The position numbers and the translations under genes were made by a program. From contig JAUXOM010000141.1 of NCBI GenBank assembly GCA_030682175.1, positions 1-35,906 on the forward strand: a stretch of DNA of 35,906 bases. Direction: 5' to 3'. This DNA is from Rhodocyclaceae bacterium (GTDB lineage: Bacteria; Pseudomonadota; Gammaproteobacteria; Burkholderiales; Rhodocyclaceae). Below, in pieces: positions 22,709 through 31,023 of the stretch; the first letter of the stretch is position 1, and each line of letters starts with the position of its first letter. The notes under the pieces are model-generated. The model saw nothing but the letters and a program-made list of their open reading frames with translations, did no database searches and was not told the DNA's origin.

Positions 22709-23272
22709 CTAAAAACCCTTGCGGCGAATTTCTGGCCAGGCCTTGCTCAGGTAATACCCCATCGACCAGACTGTCAGCAACGCCGCCAGCCAGAGCAGCC
22801 AGTAGCCCAGTTGTGCAACCGGCACGGGACCGAGCGGCTCGTAGTAGAGCAAAAGGGGTATGGCGACCATCTGGGCGGTCGTCTTCAATTTGCCGACGAA
22901 TGAAACCGCCACGCTCTTCGCCGCCCCGATCTGCGCCATCCACTCGCGCAGCGCGGAAATGGCAATTTCACGGCCAACGATGATGAAGGCAACCACGGCC
23001 TCGGCCCGGTCAAGCTCAACCAGCATCACGACGGCGGCGGCAACCATCAGTTTGTCGGCCACCGGGTCGAGAAACGCGCCGAAGGCCGATGTCTGGCCCA
23101 GCTTGCGCGCCAGCCAGCCGTCGAACCAGTCGGTAAGGGCTGCCACGACAAAGGCACTGGTCGCGATCAGGTTCTTTTCGTAGACCGTCAATGGCGCATA
23201 AAACACGCCAATCACCAGAGGAATCAACAGGATGCGCGTCCAGGTCAGCAGGTTGGGAATGTTGAGGGGCAT
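22709..23272 (-). CDS. pgsA: CDP-diacylglycerol--glycerol-3-phosphate 3-phosphatidyltransferase
   Basis: A 187-residue membrane enzyme making phosphatidylglycerol phosphate. The CDP-alcohol phosphotransferase motif D-G-x2-A-R-x8-G-x3-D-x3-D is complete in DGWLARKLGQTSAFGAFLD followed by PVAD (about residues 48-70). Several transmembrane helices are seen. The start MPLNIPNLLTW at 23272 is the family start; the longer frame runs into uvrC. It follows uvrC, its common partner, with 25 bases between. Confidence 0.95.
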   Translation of the reverse strand: MPLNIPNLLTWTRILLIPLVIGVFYAPLTVYEKNLIATSAFVVAALTDWFDGWLARKLGQTSAFGAFLDPVADKLMVAAAVVMLVELDRAEAVVAFIIVGREIAISALREWMAQIGAAKSVAVSFVGKLKTTAQMVAIPLLLYYEPLGPVPVAQLGYWLLWLAALLTVWSMGYYLSKAWPEIRRKGF

Positions 23273-23297
23273 AAATTGGCGCCAGCTTCCTGGCCGC

Positions 23298-25103
23298 TTA
23301 GTGCAATTGCTTGTGAATGGCCGCGGCCAGCGCCCGGCTGATACCTTCGACACGGCAAAGATCATCGACAGTCGCGGCCTTGACCCCGTCCAGACCGCCA
23401 AAATGCGCCAGCAGCTTTCTGCGCCGCGTCGGGCCGATGCCCGCCACGTCTTCCAGCGCCGAACGGCCGCGAACCTTGGCCCGCCGCGCACGGTGGCCGA
23501 CGATGGCGAAACGGTGCGCCTCGTCGCGAATTTCCTGAATCAGGTGAAAACCGGCATTGTCCATGGCCAATTGTAGCGGCTCGGCACGTTTATGCAGAAA
23601 GAGAGTTTCGCGGCCGGGCCGCCGTTCCTCACCCTTGGCCACACCGACGCTGGCCAGATAGTCGAGCCCGAGTTCGGCGAACACCTCGCGCGCCACGCCG
23701 TGCTGCCCCTTGCCGCCATCGATCAGCACCAGGTCGGGCGCCGCCGTCTCGCCCTCATTACCGTTTATTGCGACTTTTTCGTAGCGCCGCGTCAGCGCCT
23801 GACGCATCGCGGCATAGTCATCGCCCGGCTGAATGCCGGCGATGTTGAAGCGCCGGTATTCGCCCTTCTTCATCGCCCCATCGACGCAAACCACACAGGA
23901 CGCCACCGTACCCTCGCCCATGGTGTGACTGATATCGAAGCATTCGATGCGGTGCGGTGTTTCCGGCAAGTCGAGTGCCGCGCGCAAAGCCTCCAGTCGC
24001 ACGCTCGCGCGGCTCTTGGCCTGACGCCGCGCCGTGACAGCGAGCCGCGCATTGTTCAGCGCCATTTCCAGCCAGGCACGCTCCATTTCATTGCGGGGCG
24101 GGCTTCCATGAAGGCTGTCAGACAGGTCGTCCAGCGGCCAGGGATCAAGAATCAGACGGGGCGGCAGTATCTGCTCGACATAGTGTTGTTCGAGGAAAGC
24201 AGCCAAACCATCTGCGGCGCTCGCTTCCATGCCCGCCTGAGGGAAATACGCCCGGTCGCCCAGATGCAGGCCGCCGCGCACCATGGCCAGATTGACACAC
24301 AGTTCGCCGCGTTCGACGACGGCGACGACAATGTCGACATCGGCATCCCCCCTGGTATGGGTCGAACTCACGTACTGGCGGTGCAGCACCGTCTGCAGCG
24401 CCCTGATCTGGTCGCGCAGGACCGCCGCCTGCTCGAATTGCAGCGCCGCCGCCGCATCCGCCATCCGCCGGCTCAGCCTGTCGATGACTTCCGCATGGCG
24501 CCCCTTGAGGAACAGTTCGGCCAGCCGCACATCCGCGGCGTAATCCGCTGCCGTGACCAAGCCGACGCAAGGCGCCTTGCAACGCTTGATCTGGTGCATC
24601 AGGCAGGGCCGCGAACGATGCGCGAACACCGCCTCCTCGCAGGTCCGCAGCAGGAAGGATTTCTGGATCAGCTGGATACTTTCGCGCACCGCCAGACCGC
24701 TGGGGAACGGCCCGAAGTAACGCGACTTCTTTTCAAAAGCACCGCGGTGATAGAAGAGCCGCGGGAATTCGCCACCGGACAGGCCGATGTAGGGGTAAGA
24801 CTTGTCGTCGCGGAACAGGATGTTGTATTTCGGCGCGAGCTTCTTGATCAGCGTGTTTTCAAGAATCAGTGCCTCGGCTTCGGAGCGTGTCGCCGTGGTT
24901 TCCATGGCGGCCACCTGTTGCAGCATCAGGACGATGCGCGGGCTGTGGCCGGTTTTCTGGAAGTAAGAGGACACCCGCTTCCTGAGGTTTTTCGCCTTGC
25001 CGACATACAACACCGCGCCATCCGTCGCGAGCATGCGATAGACGCCCGGCGCCTCGCTGAGCGTGACGAGGAAGGCTTTGCTGTCAAATTGGACTTCAGG
25101 CAT
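23298..25103 (-). CDS. uvrC: Excinuclease ABC subunit C
   Basis: A 601-residue nuclease that makes both cuts around DNA lesions in nucleotide excision repair. The N-terminal GIY-YIG domain has GVY (20-22) and YVG (33-35); a UVR domain lies near residues 205-240 (FEQAAVLRDQIRAL); the RNase H-like nuclease domain contains ECFDISHTMGEGTVAS and LVLIDGGKGQ; helix-hairpin-helix repeats close the protein (DVAGIGPTRRRKLL, VEGISRALA). The start MPEV at 25103 is preceded directly by the long form of the dispersed repeat, which forms its 5' leader. It is divergent from earP. Confidence 0.97.
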   Translation of the reverse strand: MPEVQFDSKAFLVTLSEAPGVYRMLATDGAVLYVGKAKNLRKRVSSYFQKTGHSPRIVLMLQQVAAMETTATRSEAEALILENTLIKKLAPKYNILFRDDKSYPYIGLSGGEFPRLFYHRGAFEKKSRYFGPFPSGLAVRESIQLIQKSFLLRTCEEAVFAHRSRPCLMHQIKRCKAPCVGLVTAADYAADVRLAELFLKGRHAEVIDRLSRRMADAAAALQFEQAAVLRDQIRALQTVLHRQYVSSTHTRGDADVDIVVAVVERGELCVNLAMVRGGLHLGDRAYFPQAGMEASAADGLAAFLEQHYVEQILPPRLILDPWPLDDLSDSLHGSPPRNEMERAWLEMALNNARLAVTARRQAKSRASVRLEALRAALDLPETPHRIECFDISHTMGEGTVASCVVCVDGAMKKGEYRRFNIAGIQPGDDYAAMRQALTRRYEKVAINGNEGETAAPDLVLIDGGKGQHGVAREVFAELGLDYLASVGVAKGEERRPGRETLFLHKRAEPLQLAMDNAGFHLIQEIRDEAHRFAIVGHRARRAKVRGRSALEDVAGIGPTRRRKLLAHFGGLDGVKAATVDDLCRVEGISRALAAAIHKQLH

Positions 25104-25158
25104 AAAAAGTCGGCGTGACCTCAGGAAATCCCTTTTTCGGGACTGGCAGGACGGCGTG
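25104..25158. repeat. Dispersed AAAGTCGGC repeat, long form in the uvrC/earP gap
   Basis: Starts AAAAAGTCGGCGTG and ends GGCAGGACGGCGTG like the short copies, but the middle holds about 27 extra bases with a small TCCC/GGGA hairpin. It abuts the uvrC start codon and fills most of the 81-base divergent gap, so it must contain or touch the uvrC translation signals. Confidence 0.8.
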
Positions 25159-25184
25159 TGGCAAGGTCGGGATAGGATAGCGCC

Positions 25185-26246
25185 ATGACCCGAATTTCCT
25201 GCGACATTTTCTGCGCCGTCATCGACAATCTGGGCGATGCCGGCGTGTGCTGGCGACTGGCCCGGCAACTGGCACGGGAGCATGGCTGGCGTGTCCGGCT
25301 GTGGATCGACGATCCATCCCCGCTGGAGAGGCTGGCACCCGATCAACAAGCGATCCCCGTCGAAGTGCGGCGCTGGCAGGGCGATCTTCCGGGAATCCAG
25401 CCTGCCGATGTTGTGATCGAAGCCTTTGCCTGCGAATTGCCGGCTGCCTACCTGGCGGCCATGGCCGCCCTGCCCCGGCCCCCGGTGTGGCTGAATCTGG
25501 AATATCTCTCTGCCGAGGCGTGGGTAGCCGATTGCCATGCGCTGCCGTCGCCGCATCCCCGCTTGCCGCTGATCAAATATTTCTTTTTTCCCGGGTTCGT
25601 CCCCGGCACGGGTGGCCTGTTGCGCGAGCGCGATTTCGCCGTCCCGGCAGAGCCGACTTTTGGTGAACAGCTCGATGTCTCACTGTTCTGCTACAACAAC
25701 CCGGCGTTGCCCGCATTGCTGAAAACCTGGCGCGATGGCAAAGAGTTGGTGCGCTGCCAGGTTGCCGACGGCCTGCCCCGCCAGCAGGTCGAAGACTGGC
25801 TGGGCGAGCCATTCCCCACCGGATGCCAGCAGTTGCGCGGCGCGCTCGCACTGCATGCCCAGCCGTTTCTGCCGCAGGATGGATATGATCAACTGCTGGC
25901 GGCCAGCCAACTCAATTTCGTGCGTGGCGAGGATTCACTGGTGCGCGCCCAATGGGTGGAGCGTCCGTTTGTCTGGCAGGCCTACCCACAAGTCAATGGA
26001 GCACACCACGCCAAGCTCGATGCCTTGCTGGCTTGCTACTGCGGCAAACTCGAAGCACGGACCGCAACTGCCACGCGCGCTTTCTGGCAGGCATGGAATG
26101 GCCATGGCGACATTGCCTCAAGTTGGTCGGCATTCCGCGCCGTCTTGTCGGCACTTGCGGCACATGCACCCGGCTGGGCACGGCAAATCGCGGCCCACGG
26201 CGATCTGGCGACAAATCTGGTCAAATTGTGCCAGTCAAAGCTATAA
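25185..26246 (+). CDS. earP: EF-P arginine 32 rhamnosyltransferase
   Basis: A 353-residue GT-B glycosyltransferase (GT104) that adds rhamnose from dTDP-rhamnose to Arg32 of EF-P, relieving ribosome stalling at polyproline. The N-terminus CDIFCAVIDNLGDAGVCWRLARQL and the C-terminal sugar-nucleotide motif FVRGEDSLVRAQW are typical. AGGATA lies 8 bases before the ATG. The target gene efp follows 33 bases on. Odd: an inverted copy of the dispersed repeat (25637-25660) is part of the coding sequence and reads AVPAEPTF in the variable region before LDVSLFCY. Confidence 0.95.
   Translation: MTRISCDIFCAVIDNLGDAGVCWRLARQLAREHGWRVRLWIDDPSPLERLAPDQQAIPVEVRRWQGDLPGIQPADVVIEAFACELPAAYLAAMAALPRPPVWLNLEYLSAEAWVADCHALPSPHPRLPLIKYFFFPGFVPGTGGLLRERDFAVPAEPTFGEQLDVSLFCYNNPALPALLKTWRDGKELVRCQVADGLPRQQVEDWLGEPFPTGCQQLRGALALHAQPFLPQDGYDQLLAASQLNFVRGEDSLVRAQWVERPFVWQAYPQVNGAHHAKLDALLACYCGKLEARTATATRAFWQAWNGHGDIASSWSAFRAVLSALAAHAPGWARQIAAHGDLATNLVKLCQSKL
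25637..25660 (-). repeat. Dispersed AAAGTCGGC repeat, inverted copy inside earP
   Basis: On the minus strand it matches the copy at 18114-18137 in 23 of 24 positions. It lies in frame within earP. Confidence 0.85.
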
Positions 26247-26247
26247 T
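26242..26247 (+). promoter_or_regulatory. Possible -10 box for efp
   Basis: A perfect TATAAT overlaps the earP stop codon. A weak -35 (TGGTCA) lies 18 bases before it. It would give efp its own promoter with a leader of about 26 bases. Confidence 0.4.
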
Positions 26248-26279
26248 GCCGGGTTTCCCATTTCCACCCAAAATTCATT

Positions 26280-26840
26280 ATGAAAACTGCACAAGAACTC
26301 CGCGTCGGCAACGTCATCATGGTCGGCAACGATCCGCTCGTCGTCCAGAAGGCCGAATACAACAAAGGTGGCCGCAGCTCGGCTGTCGTCAAGTTCAAGT
26401 TCAAGAACCTGCTCACCGATGCGCCGTCCGAAGCCATCTACAAGGCCGACGACAAGTTCGAGCAGGTCGTGCCCGAACGCAAGGAATGCACCTACTCGTA
26501 CTTCGCCGACCCGCTGTACGTCTTCATGGACGCCGAATACCACCAGTACGAGGTCGAAGCAGAGAATATGGCCGATGCCATTCCCTACATCGAGGACGGC
26601 ATGTCCGTCGAAGTTGTGTTCTTCGAAGACAAGGCGATTTCGGTCGAAATGCCCAACAGCGTGGTGCGCGAGGTTGAATACACCGAACCTGCCGTCAAAG
26701 GCGACACTTCCGGCAAGGTGCTCAAGCCAGCCAGGATCAAGCCCTCCGGCCTGGAAGTGATGGTGCCGATCTTTGTTGCCACCGGCGACAAGATCGAAAT
26801 CGACACCCGCACCGGCGAATACAAGAGCCGCGTCAAGTAA
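26280..26840 (+). CDS. efp: Elongation factor P (arginine-32 type)
   Basis: A 186-residue EF-P with the KOW-like N-terminal domain and two OB domains. The modified position in the loop is Arg32 (KGGRSSA), the substrate of EarP, rather than lysine. The C-terminal domain includes [25 protein letters not shown], the family signature. There is no clear Shine-Dalgarno before the ATG. Gene order earP-efp supports the rhamnosylation pathway. A hairpin lies 30 bases after the stop. Confidence 0.98.
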   Translation: MKTAQELRVGNVIMVGNDPLVVQKAEYNKGGRSSAVVKFKFKNLLTDAPSEAIYKADDKFEQVVPERKECTYSYFADPLYVFMDAEYHQYEVEAENMADAIPYIEDGMSVEVVFFEDKAISVEMPNSVVREVEYTEPAVKGDTSGKVLKPARIKPSGLEVMVPIFVATGDKIEIDTRTGEYKSRVK

Positions 26841-26869
26841 GCCCGCGTCGCCCCCACCAGGCATCCTTT

Positions 26870-26893
26870 CCGGTGGCCTCATAAGGCCACCGG
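26870..26893 (+). terminator. Hairpin after efp
   Basis: CCGGTGGCC and GGCCACCGG form a perfect 9-bp stem with a 6-base loop, without a T-run. It could stop transcription or protect the efp mRNA 3' end. Confidence 0.6.
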
Positions 26894-26915
26894 CAGACCC
26901 GACAACAAGGGCGCG

Positions 26916-27137
26916 GGCGGCTGGTTCCCACTGGTCCTGGATGCCATCATTTTCACCTTGCTTGCCACCCGAAAGCGCAGCCGCGAGACTATCGTGCCGC
27001 GTTCCCGCCTCGCACTCATGCCGCGCTGGCAGCAACTGCTGTTCACGTTCATGTTCCGCAATGCCTCGCCAGCAAATACTTTCTTCAAAATCCCGGCCAA
27101 CCGCGTAGTCGAACTGGGTACTCAGGTCGAGATTTGA
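26916..27137 (+). pseudogene. kup: Collapsed remnant of a Kup potassium transporter
   Basis: An in-frame stretch reads [21 protein letters not shown], the well-known Kup segment after the middle membrane helices, and continues without frame change into [29 protein letters not shown] and [12 protein letters not shown]-stop, the Kup C-terminus. In intact Kup these pieces are some 200 residues apart, so a large internal deletion fused them, and the N-terminal half is gone. There is no start codon with a binding site. Confidence 0.85.
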
Positions 27138-27251
27138 GTAGCACGGCTCACTGTTGAGGAAGCGGGTCGGCTCCGGGCAAAGCCCATTGACTTGCTTGCC
27201 ACGGCCAAGGATACTTGGTTCGAGATGAAAGAACTGTTCATGCCCTGATAA
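27138..27251 (+). pseudogene. Unassigned open fragment after the kup remnant
   Basis: The frame after the kup stop reads VARLTVEEAGRLRAKPIDLL, TAKDTWFEMKELFMP-stop without a start codon. It has protein-like composition but I do not recognise it. It may be the tail of another degraded gene. Confidence 0.25.
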
Positions 27252-27293
27252 CGACTTGGCAGACAAAACCAAGACTTACTACGGAGGAAAATC

Positions 27294-27725
27294 ATGAAAA
27301 CGATCAAACAAATTCTGGACGAGAAGAAGAAACCGCTGACCACCGTGGGTCCTGGCAATACGGTTCAAGATGCCATAGACATGATGATGGCGCGCGATAT
27401 CGGGGCGGTCCTGGTGGTTGATGGAGCCAAACTGATCGGCATCTTCACCGAGCGCGACTGCCTGCATAAAGTAACCGCGCCGGGGCTCAATCCGCGTGAC
27501 GTGACCGTGCAGCAGGTCATGACCGCGAAGGTACGCTTCGTCATGCCCGATCTGGAAGTCTCGCAGGGGCTGGCGCTGATGACCGAGCGCTTCTTCCGCC
27601 ACCTGCCGGTTCTCGACGAGCAGCAGAATCTGCTCGGCATAGTTTCGATCGGCGATCTGGTCAAGGCGAAGATTTCCGAGCAGGATTTCATCATCGACCA
27701 ACTGGAACGCTACATCGCTACCTGA
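27294..27725 (+). CDS. CBS-domain pair protein
   Basis: A 143-residue protein made of two CBS motifs (about residues 10-65 and 75-130), a Bateman module that binds adenine nucleotides: DIGAVLVVDGAKLIGIFTERD and RFFRHLPVLDEQQNLLGIVSIGDLV. AGGAGG lies 7 bases before the ATG. It has no attached enzyme domain, so it is a stand-alone sensor or regulator whose partner is unknown. It stands alone after the kup remnant and is convergent with nagZ. Confidence 0.93.
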   Translation: MKTIKQILDEKKKPLTTVGPGNTVQDAIDMMMARDIGAVLVVDGAKLIGIFTERDCLHKVTAPGLNPRDVTVQQVMTAKVRFVMPDLEVSQGLALMTERFFRHLPVLDEQQNLLGIVSIGDLVKAKISEQDFIIDQLERYIAT

Positions 27726-27769
27726 CAGTCACCGGGGCAGGGGCGACTTTTGTGAACGTGCCGGGAAAC

Positions 27770-28777
27770 TCAGGCCAGCTGACGACAGGCCGCCCGCCCG
27801 GCAATACATAGCGGCAGCGTATCGATTGGACCAATTGCATCGAGCGGCAGCAGTCGGGCAATCCGCGCACTGCGTGCCGGATCAGGTTCGGGCTGCCAGC
27901 CCTGCAACAGTTCCCCAACGCTATCGGGCCTGTTGCACACCGGCAAAATATCGCAGCCCGCAGCCCAGGCCGCTTGCGCCCGGGCAACGATACCGCCAGC
28001 CACGCTGGCTCCCTCCATCGACAGGTCATCGCTGAAAATAACGCCGGCGTGGCCGAACTCGTGGCGCAGTTTGTCGATCCAGACCGGTGAAAATCCGGCG
28101 GGACGATGATCGACACGCGGATAGATCACATGTGCGGGCATCACGGCGTCGAGCCTTAATTTCCGGTAGGGCAGCAGGTCGTCGGCCATTTCGGCAATCG
28201 TCCGCGCGTCGACCGGAATGGCCAGATGGGAGTCGGCCGCAACATGGCCATGCCCGGGAAAATGTTTGCCGCAACAAGCCATGCCCGCTGTCCGCAAGCC
28301 ATCGATCAAGGCGCCGGCCAGTTCGATCACCGCCTGGGGAGTTCGATGGAAGGCGCGGTCGCAAATCACACTGCTGATACCATAATCGAGGTCGAGAACG
28401 GGAGTGAAGGACAGATCGACACCACAGACCCGCAGTTCCGCCGCCAGCGTAAAGCCGATCGCCCGTGCGCCAGTTGTCGCGGCGGCGGCATCACGGTCCC
28501 ACCACTCGCCCAGCTTGCGCATCGGCGGCAGGCGCGAGAAGCCTTCCCGGCAACGCTGCACCCGGCCTCCCTCATGGTCGATGGCGATCAATAGCGGGGG
28601 CGAGCGCACCGCACGAATCTCCCTGCACAAAGCGGTCAACTGAGCCGGATCCTGGTAATTACGGGAGAACAGGATGACGCCACCCACCAGCGGGTGGCGC
28701 AAGCGCTGCTTTTCCGGATCGCTCATGGCCATGCCGGCCAGGTCAATCATCAACGGGCCGTAGCGAGACGCGCTCAC
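27770..28777 (-). CDS. nagZ: Beta-N-acetylhexosaminidase (NagZ), GTG start
   Basis: A 335-residue glycoside hydrolase family 3 enzyme removing GlcNAc from muropeptides during cell-wall recycling in the cytoplasm. Seen: IDHEGGRVQR, the KHFPGHG motif (171-177) of the catalytic loop, and FSDDLSMEG with the nucleophile Asp. The start codon is GTG and overlaps the acpS stop (GTGA). It is the last gene of the lepA operon. The C-terminal ~25 residues past the barrel are less conserved. Confidence 0.95.
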   Translation of the reverse strand: MSASRYGPLMIDLAGMAMSDPEKQRLRHPLVGGVILFSRNYQDPAQLTALCREIRAVRSPPLLIAIDHEGGRVQRCREGFSRLPPMRKLGEWWDRDAAAATTGARAIGFTLAAELRVCGVDLSFTPVLDLDYGISSVICDRAFHRTPQAVIELAGALIDGLRTAGMACCGKHFPGHGHVAADSHLAIPVDARTIAEMADDLLPYRKLRLDAVMPAHVIYPRVDHRPAGFSPVWIDKLRHEFGHAGVIFSDDLSMEGASVAGGIVARAQAAWAAGCDILPVCNRPDSVGELLQGWQPEPDPARSARIARLLPLDAIGPIDTLPLCIAGRAACRQLA

Positions 28778-29163
28778 GCCTGCTCCGGCAATTGCTCGAC
28801 GACGACAAAAGCCAGCGCCTGACCTGCTTCGTCACTGAGTGATAGATGGGCGACCAGCCGATGCTGCCGCAGCCAGTCGGCCAGTTCTGCCGCAAAGACA
28901 AACGCCGGCTTGCCCAGGGCGTCATGCGTCACGGCGATGGCGGGCAACAAAACCGGGCTGCGAATTCCCGTACCCAGGGCCTTGCCGAGCGCCTCCTTGG
29001 CGGCAAACCGTTTGGCCAGGAAACGACCGGGTTCGGGGTGACACCGGCAATCGCTCCGCTCTTCAGGCGCCAGCATTTTCTCCATCGCCCGCTCGCCATG
29101 GCGCTGCCAAAGCGCCAGGGTGCGTTCGATGGCCACCAGATCGGTGCCGATGCCGTAGATCAC
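28774..29163 (-). CDS. acpS: Holo-[acyl-carrier-protein] synthase, GTG start
   Basis: A 129-residue phosphopantetheinyl transferase that activates acyl carrier protein. GIGTDLVAIER carries the Mg-binding Asp and FLAKRFAAKEALGKALG the second metal-binding Glu. The family start is M-IYGIGTD; here the codon is GTG at 29163 and no good Shine-Dalgarno is present. An ATG 19 codons upstream would add unrelated residues. It overlaps nagZ by 4 bases and lies 112 bases after pdxJ, a gap occupied by nested hairpins. Confidence 0.93.
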   Translation of the reverse strand: MIYGIGTDLVAIERTLALWQRHGERAMEKMLAPEERSDCRCHPEPGRFLAKRFAAKEALGKALGTGIRSPVLLPAIAVTHDALGKPAFVFAAELADWLRQHRLVAHLSLSDEAGQALAFVVVEQLPEQA

Positions 29164-29208
29164 GCCGTCTGCGCCAGGCCACCTCGAGAAGACGGCACAC
29201 CACGCATG

Positions 29209-29248
29209 GGAAGCGGGCAAAGCCCGCGAACCCCGGTCACCCGCTTCC
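29209..29248. repeat. Nested inverted repeats between pdxJ and acpS
   Basis: GGAAGCGGG (29209-29217) pairs perfectly with CCCGCTTCC (29240-29248). A competing short hairpin GCGGGC-AAA-GCCCGC (29213-29227) shares bases with it, so the two folds exclude one another. They lie upstream of acpS, within the operon. Confidence 0.6.
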
Positions 29249-29275
29249 AGCGGAAGAAGGATGGGAGCAAGGCCG

Positions 29276-30022
29276 TCATCGGGCGACTTCCCGCATCAGA
29301 TATTTCATCTCGCGCACCGCCTCGCGCAAGCCGACGAACACGGCACGGCTGACTATGGCGTGGCCGATATGCAGTTCGCTGACACCGGCGAGGCCGGCAA
29401 CATGCTGCACGTTATGGTAATTGAGCGCATGCCCGGCATTGAAGCGCATGCCACGTTCGATGATCGCCGCACCAGCATTGGCGATCTTGGCCAGTTCGGC
29501 CTGCGCCGGAGCACTGGCAATGTCACGGCCACTGTCATGGAAGGCGTGGGCATACGGCCCGGTATGTATTTCGCATGCCTGGGACTTGACCTGCGCGGCC
29601 GCCTCGACCTGTCGCTGGTCGGCGTCGATGAACAGGCTGACGTAGATGCCGACATCGTGAAGCCGGTGCACCACATCACCCAGCCGGCTTTTCTGTCCGG
29701 CTACATCGAGGCCACCCTCGGTGGTCACTTCATGGCGTCCTTCCGGAACCAGGGTCACCATTTCGGGCTTGAGCTGACAGGCAATGCCAATCATCTCTTC
29801 GGTCGCCGCCATCTCCAGGTTCAGCTTGACCTGCACGCTGGCCCGCAACAACTGCACATCCCGGTCGATGATGTGACGGCGGTCTTCGCGCAAATGCACG
29901 GTGATCGCGTCAGCGCCGCCCAGCTGCGCCTCGGCGGCAGCCCAGACCGGATCAGGCTCATAGGTCCGCCGCGCCTGGCGCAGCGTGGCCACATGGTCGA
30001 TATTCACTCCCAGATCAATCAT
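29276..30022 (-). CDS. pdxJ: Pyridoxine 5'-phosphate synthase
   Basis: A 248-residue TIM-barrel enzyme that closes the pyridoxine ring from deoxyxylulose phosphate and 3-amino-2-oxopropyl phosphate. Typical: [17 protein letters not shown] at the N-terminus, [41 protein letters not shown] and NAGHALNY. The Met-Ile-Asp start is that of the family. It lies between recO and acpS, the usual order. Confidence 0.97.
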   Translation of the reverse strand: MIDLGVNIDHVATLRQARRTYEPDPVWAAAEAQLGGADAITVHLREDRRHIIDRDVQLLRASVQVKLNLEMAATEEMIGIACQLKPEMVTLVPEGRHEVTTEGGLDVAGQKSRLGDVVHRLHDVGIYVSLFIDADQRQVEAAAQVKSQACEIHTGPYAHAFHDSGRDIASAPAQAELAKIANAGAAIIERGMRFNAGHALNYHNVQHVAGLAGVSELHIGHAIVSRAVFVGLREAVREMKYLMREVAR

Positions 30023-30106
30023 TTCCCACCCATCCCTTCGCCTATCCTTTTAGTTTTGGTATTAGCCCCACTGACGCGGGGCAGTAGCCTACTCTGAAAT
30101 CCCACG

Positions 30107-30841
30107 TCAAACATCCTGCAATTCGATAAAAACCCGTCGCGTCTGCAGCGCCTGACCACTCAGATAATGCGCTAACAAATGGCGCATCAACTGCTTGCAC
30201 TCCGCGAGGGTACGCAGGTCGGCATAATTGTTTGCTGCCATGTCGAGCAGGGTTTTCCCCGACACGGCAAGCCCAGCCCCGCCGGGGCCGATCTGTTCCG
30301 CCAGAACGGCGCCACGCTCGATCTGGAAGTGATAACGGGCGGTTTGTTGAATCGCTGCGCCTTCGGCATCCCGCTCCAGCGTCAATCCGTAGCCCAACTC
30401 GGTCAACAACGCCATTTCAAAGCGGCGCAACTCCGCAGCCGCCATGGTCTCCGTGGCCCCTTCTGACAGGGCTTGCATGGCTGTGGCATAAGCATCGTAA
30501 AGTGCTGCATGGGCATCTTCGCGCGGCAGCAATTTCAGAAGCAACTCATTCAGATAATAGCCAAGCAACAGTCCTTTACCCTTAATAAAAGGGATGCCGC
30601 CGAGCCACTCGGCTTTGGCCAATGTTTTCACCTCGCCAGCGCCGAACCAACCCAGTTCAAGGGGCTGAAAGGCCAGCAAGACACCACGCAACGCCGAGCG
30701 CGGTCGCCGTGCACCACGCGCCAGCAAGGCCAGCCGGCCATGATCACGCGCAAATACTTCGACGATCAGACTGGTTTCGCTGAAGGGGTAGGCGTGCAGC
30801 AGAAAGGCGGCTGCGCCATCAATGCGCTGCTTGCCGCTCAT
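30107..30841 (-). CDS. recO: DNA repair protein RecO
   Basis: A 244-residue recombination mediator that loads RecA with RecR. The N-terminal OB fold is seen in AAFLLHAYPFSETSLIVEVFARDHGRLALLARGAR, followed by the helical C-terminal part (MALLTELGYGLTLE...). The start MSGKQRID at 30841 was chosen as the family begins shortly before the OB fold; the longer frame crosses the repeat region. It lies downstream of era, its normal partner, but with 182 bases between them. Confidence 0.93.
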   Translation of the reverse strand: MSGKQRIDGAAAFLLHAYPFSETSLIVEVFARDHGRLALLARGARRPRSALRGVLLAFQPLELGWFGAGEVKTLAKAEWLGGIPFIKGKGLLLGYYLNELLLKLLPREDAHAALYDAYATAMQALSEGATETMAAAELRRFEMALLTELGYGLTLERDAEGAAIQQTARYHFQIERGAVLAEQIGPGGAGLAVSGKTLLDMAANNYADLRTLAECKQLMRHLLAHYLSGQALQTRRVFIELQDV

Positions 30842-30944
30842 GCTGCCATCACATGGAGAAGCAGCGCAGTCCCGGCGCCGTGCCGACCCAGGCCGGGACG
30901 GCACGCGCCGCAGGCGCAATCCGCCCCCACGACCGCCCGAAGCC

Positions 30945-31015
30945 GCCCCTGATAATCGAGCGCTGCGAGCAACGGTCACCCAACTTCCCCGGGAAGGGGG
31001 GCGGAATGGATGGGG
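30945..31015. repeat. Dispersed GC-rich repeat between era and recO
   Basis: Second copy of the element at 18522-18595 (GAGCGCTGCGAGCAAC, GTCACCC, CCCCGGGAAGGGGGGC). The rest of the gap (30842-30944) holds another inverted repeat, GTCCCGGC/GCCGGGAC with GTGCCG/CGGCAC. No gene is seen in the gap. Confidence 0.8.
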
Positions 31016-31023
31016 ACCCCGGA

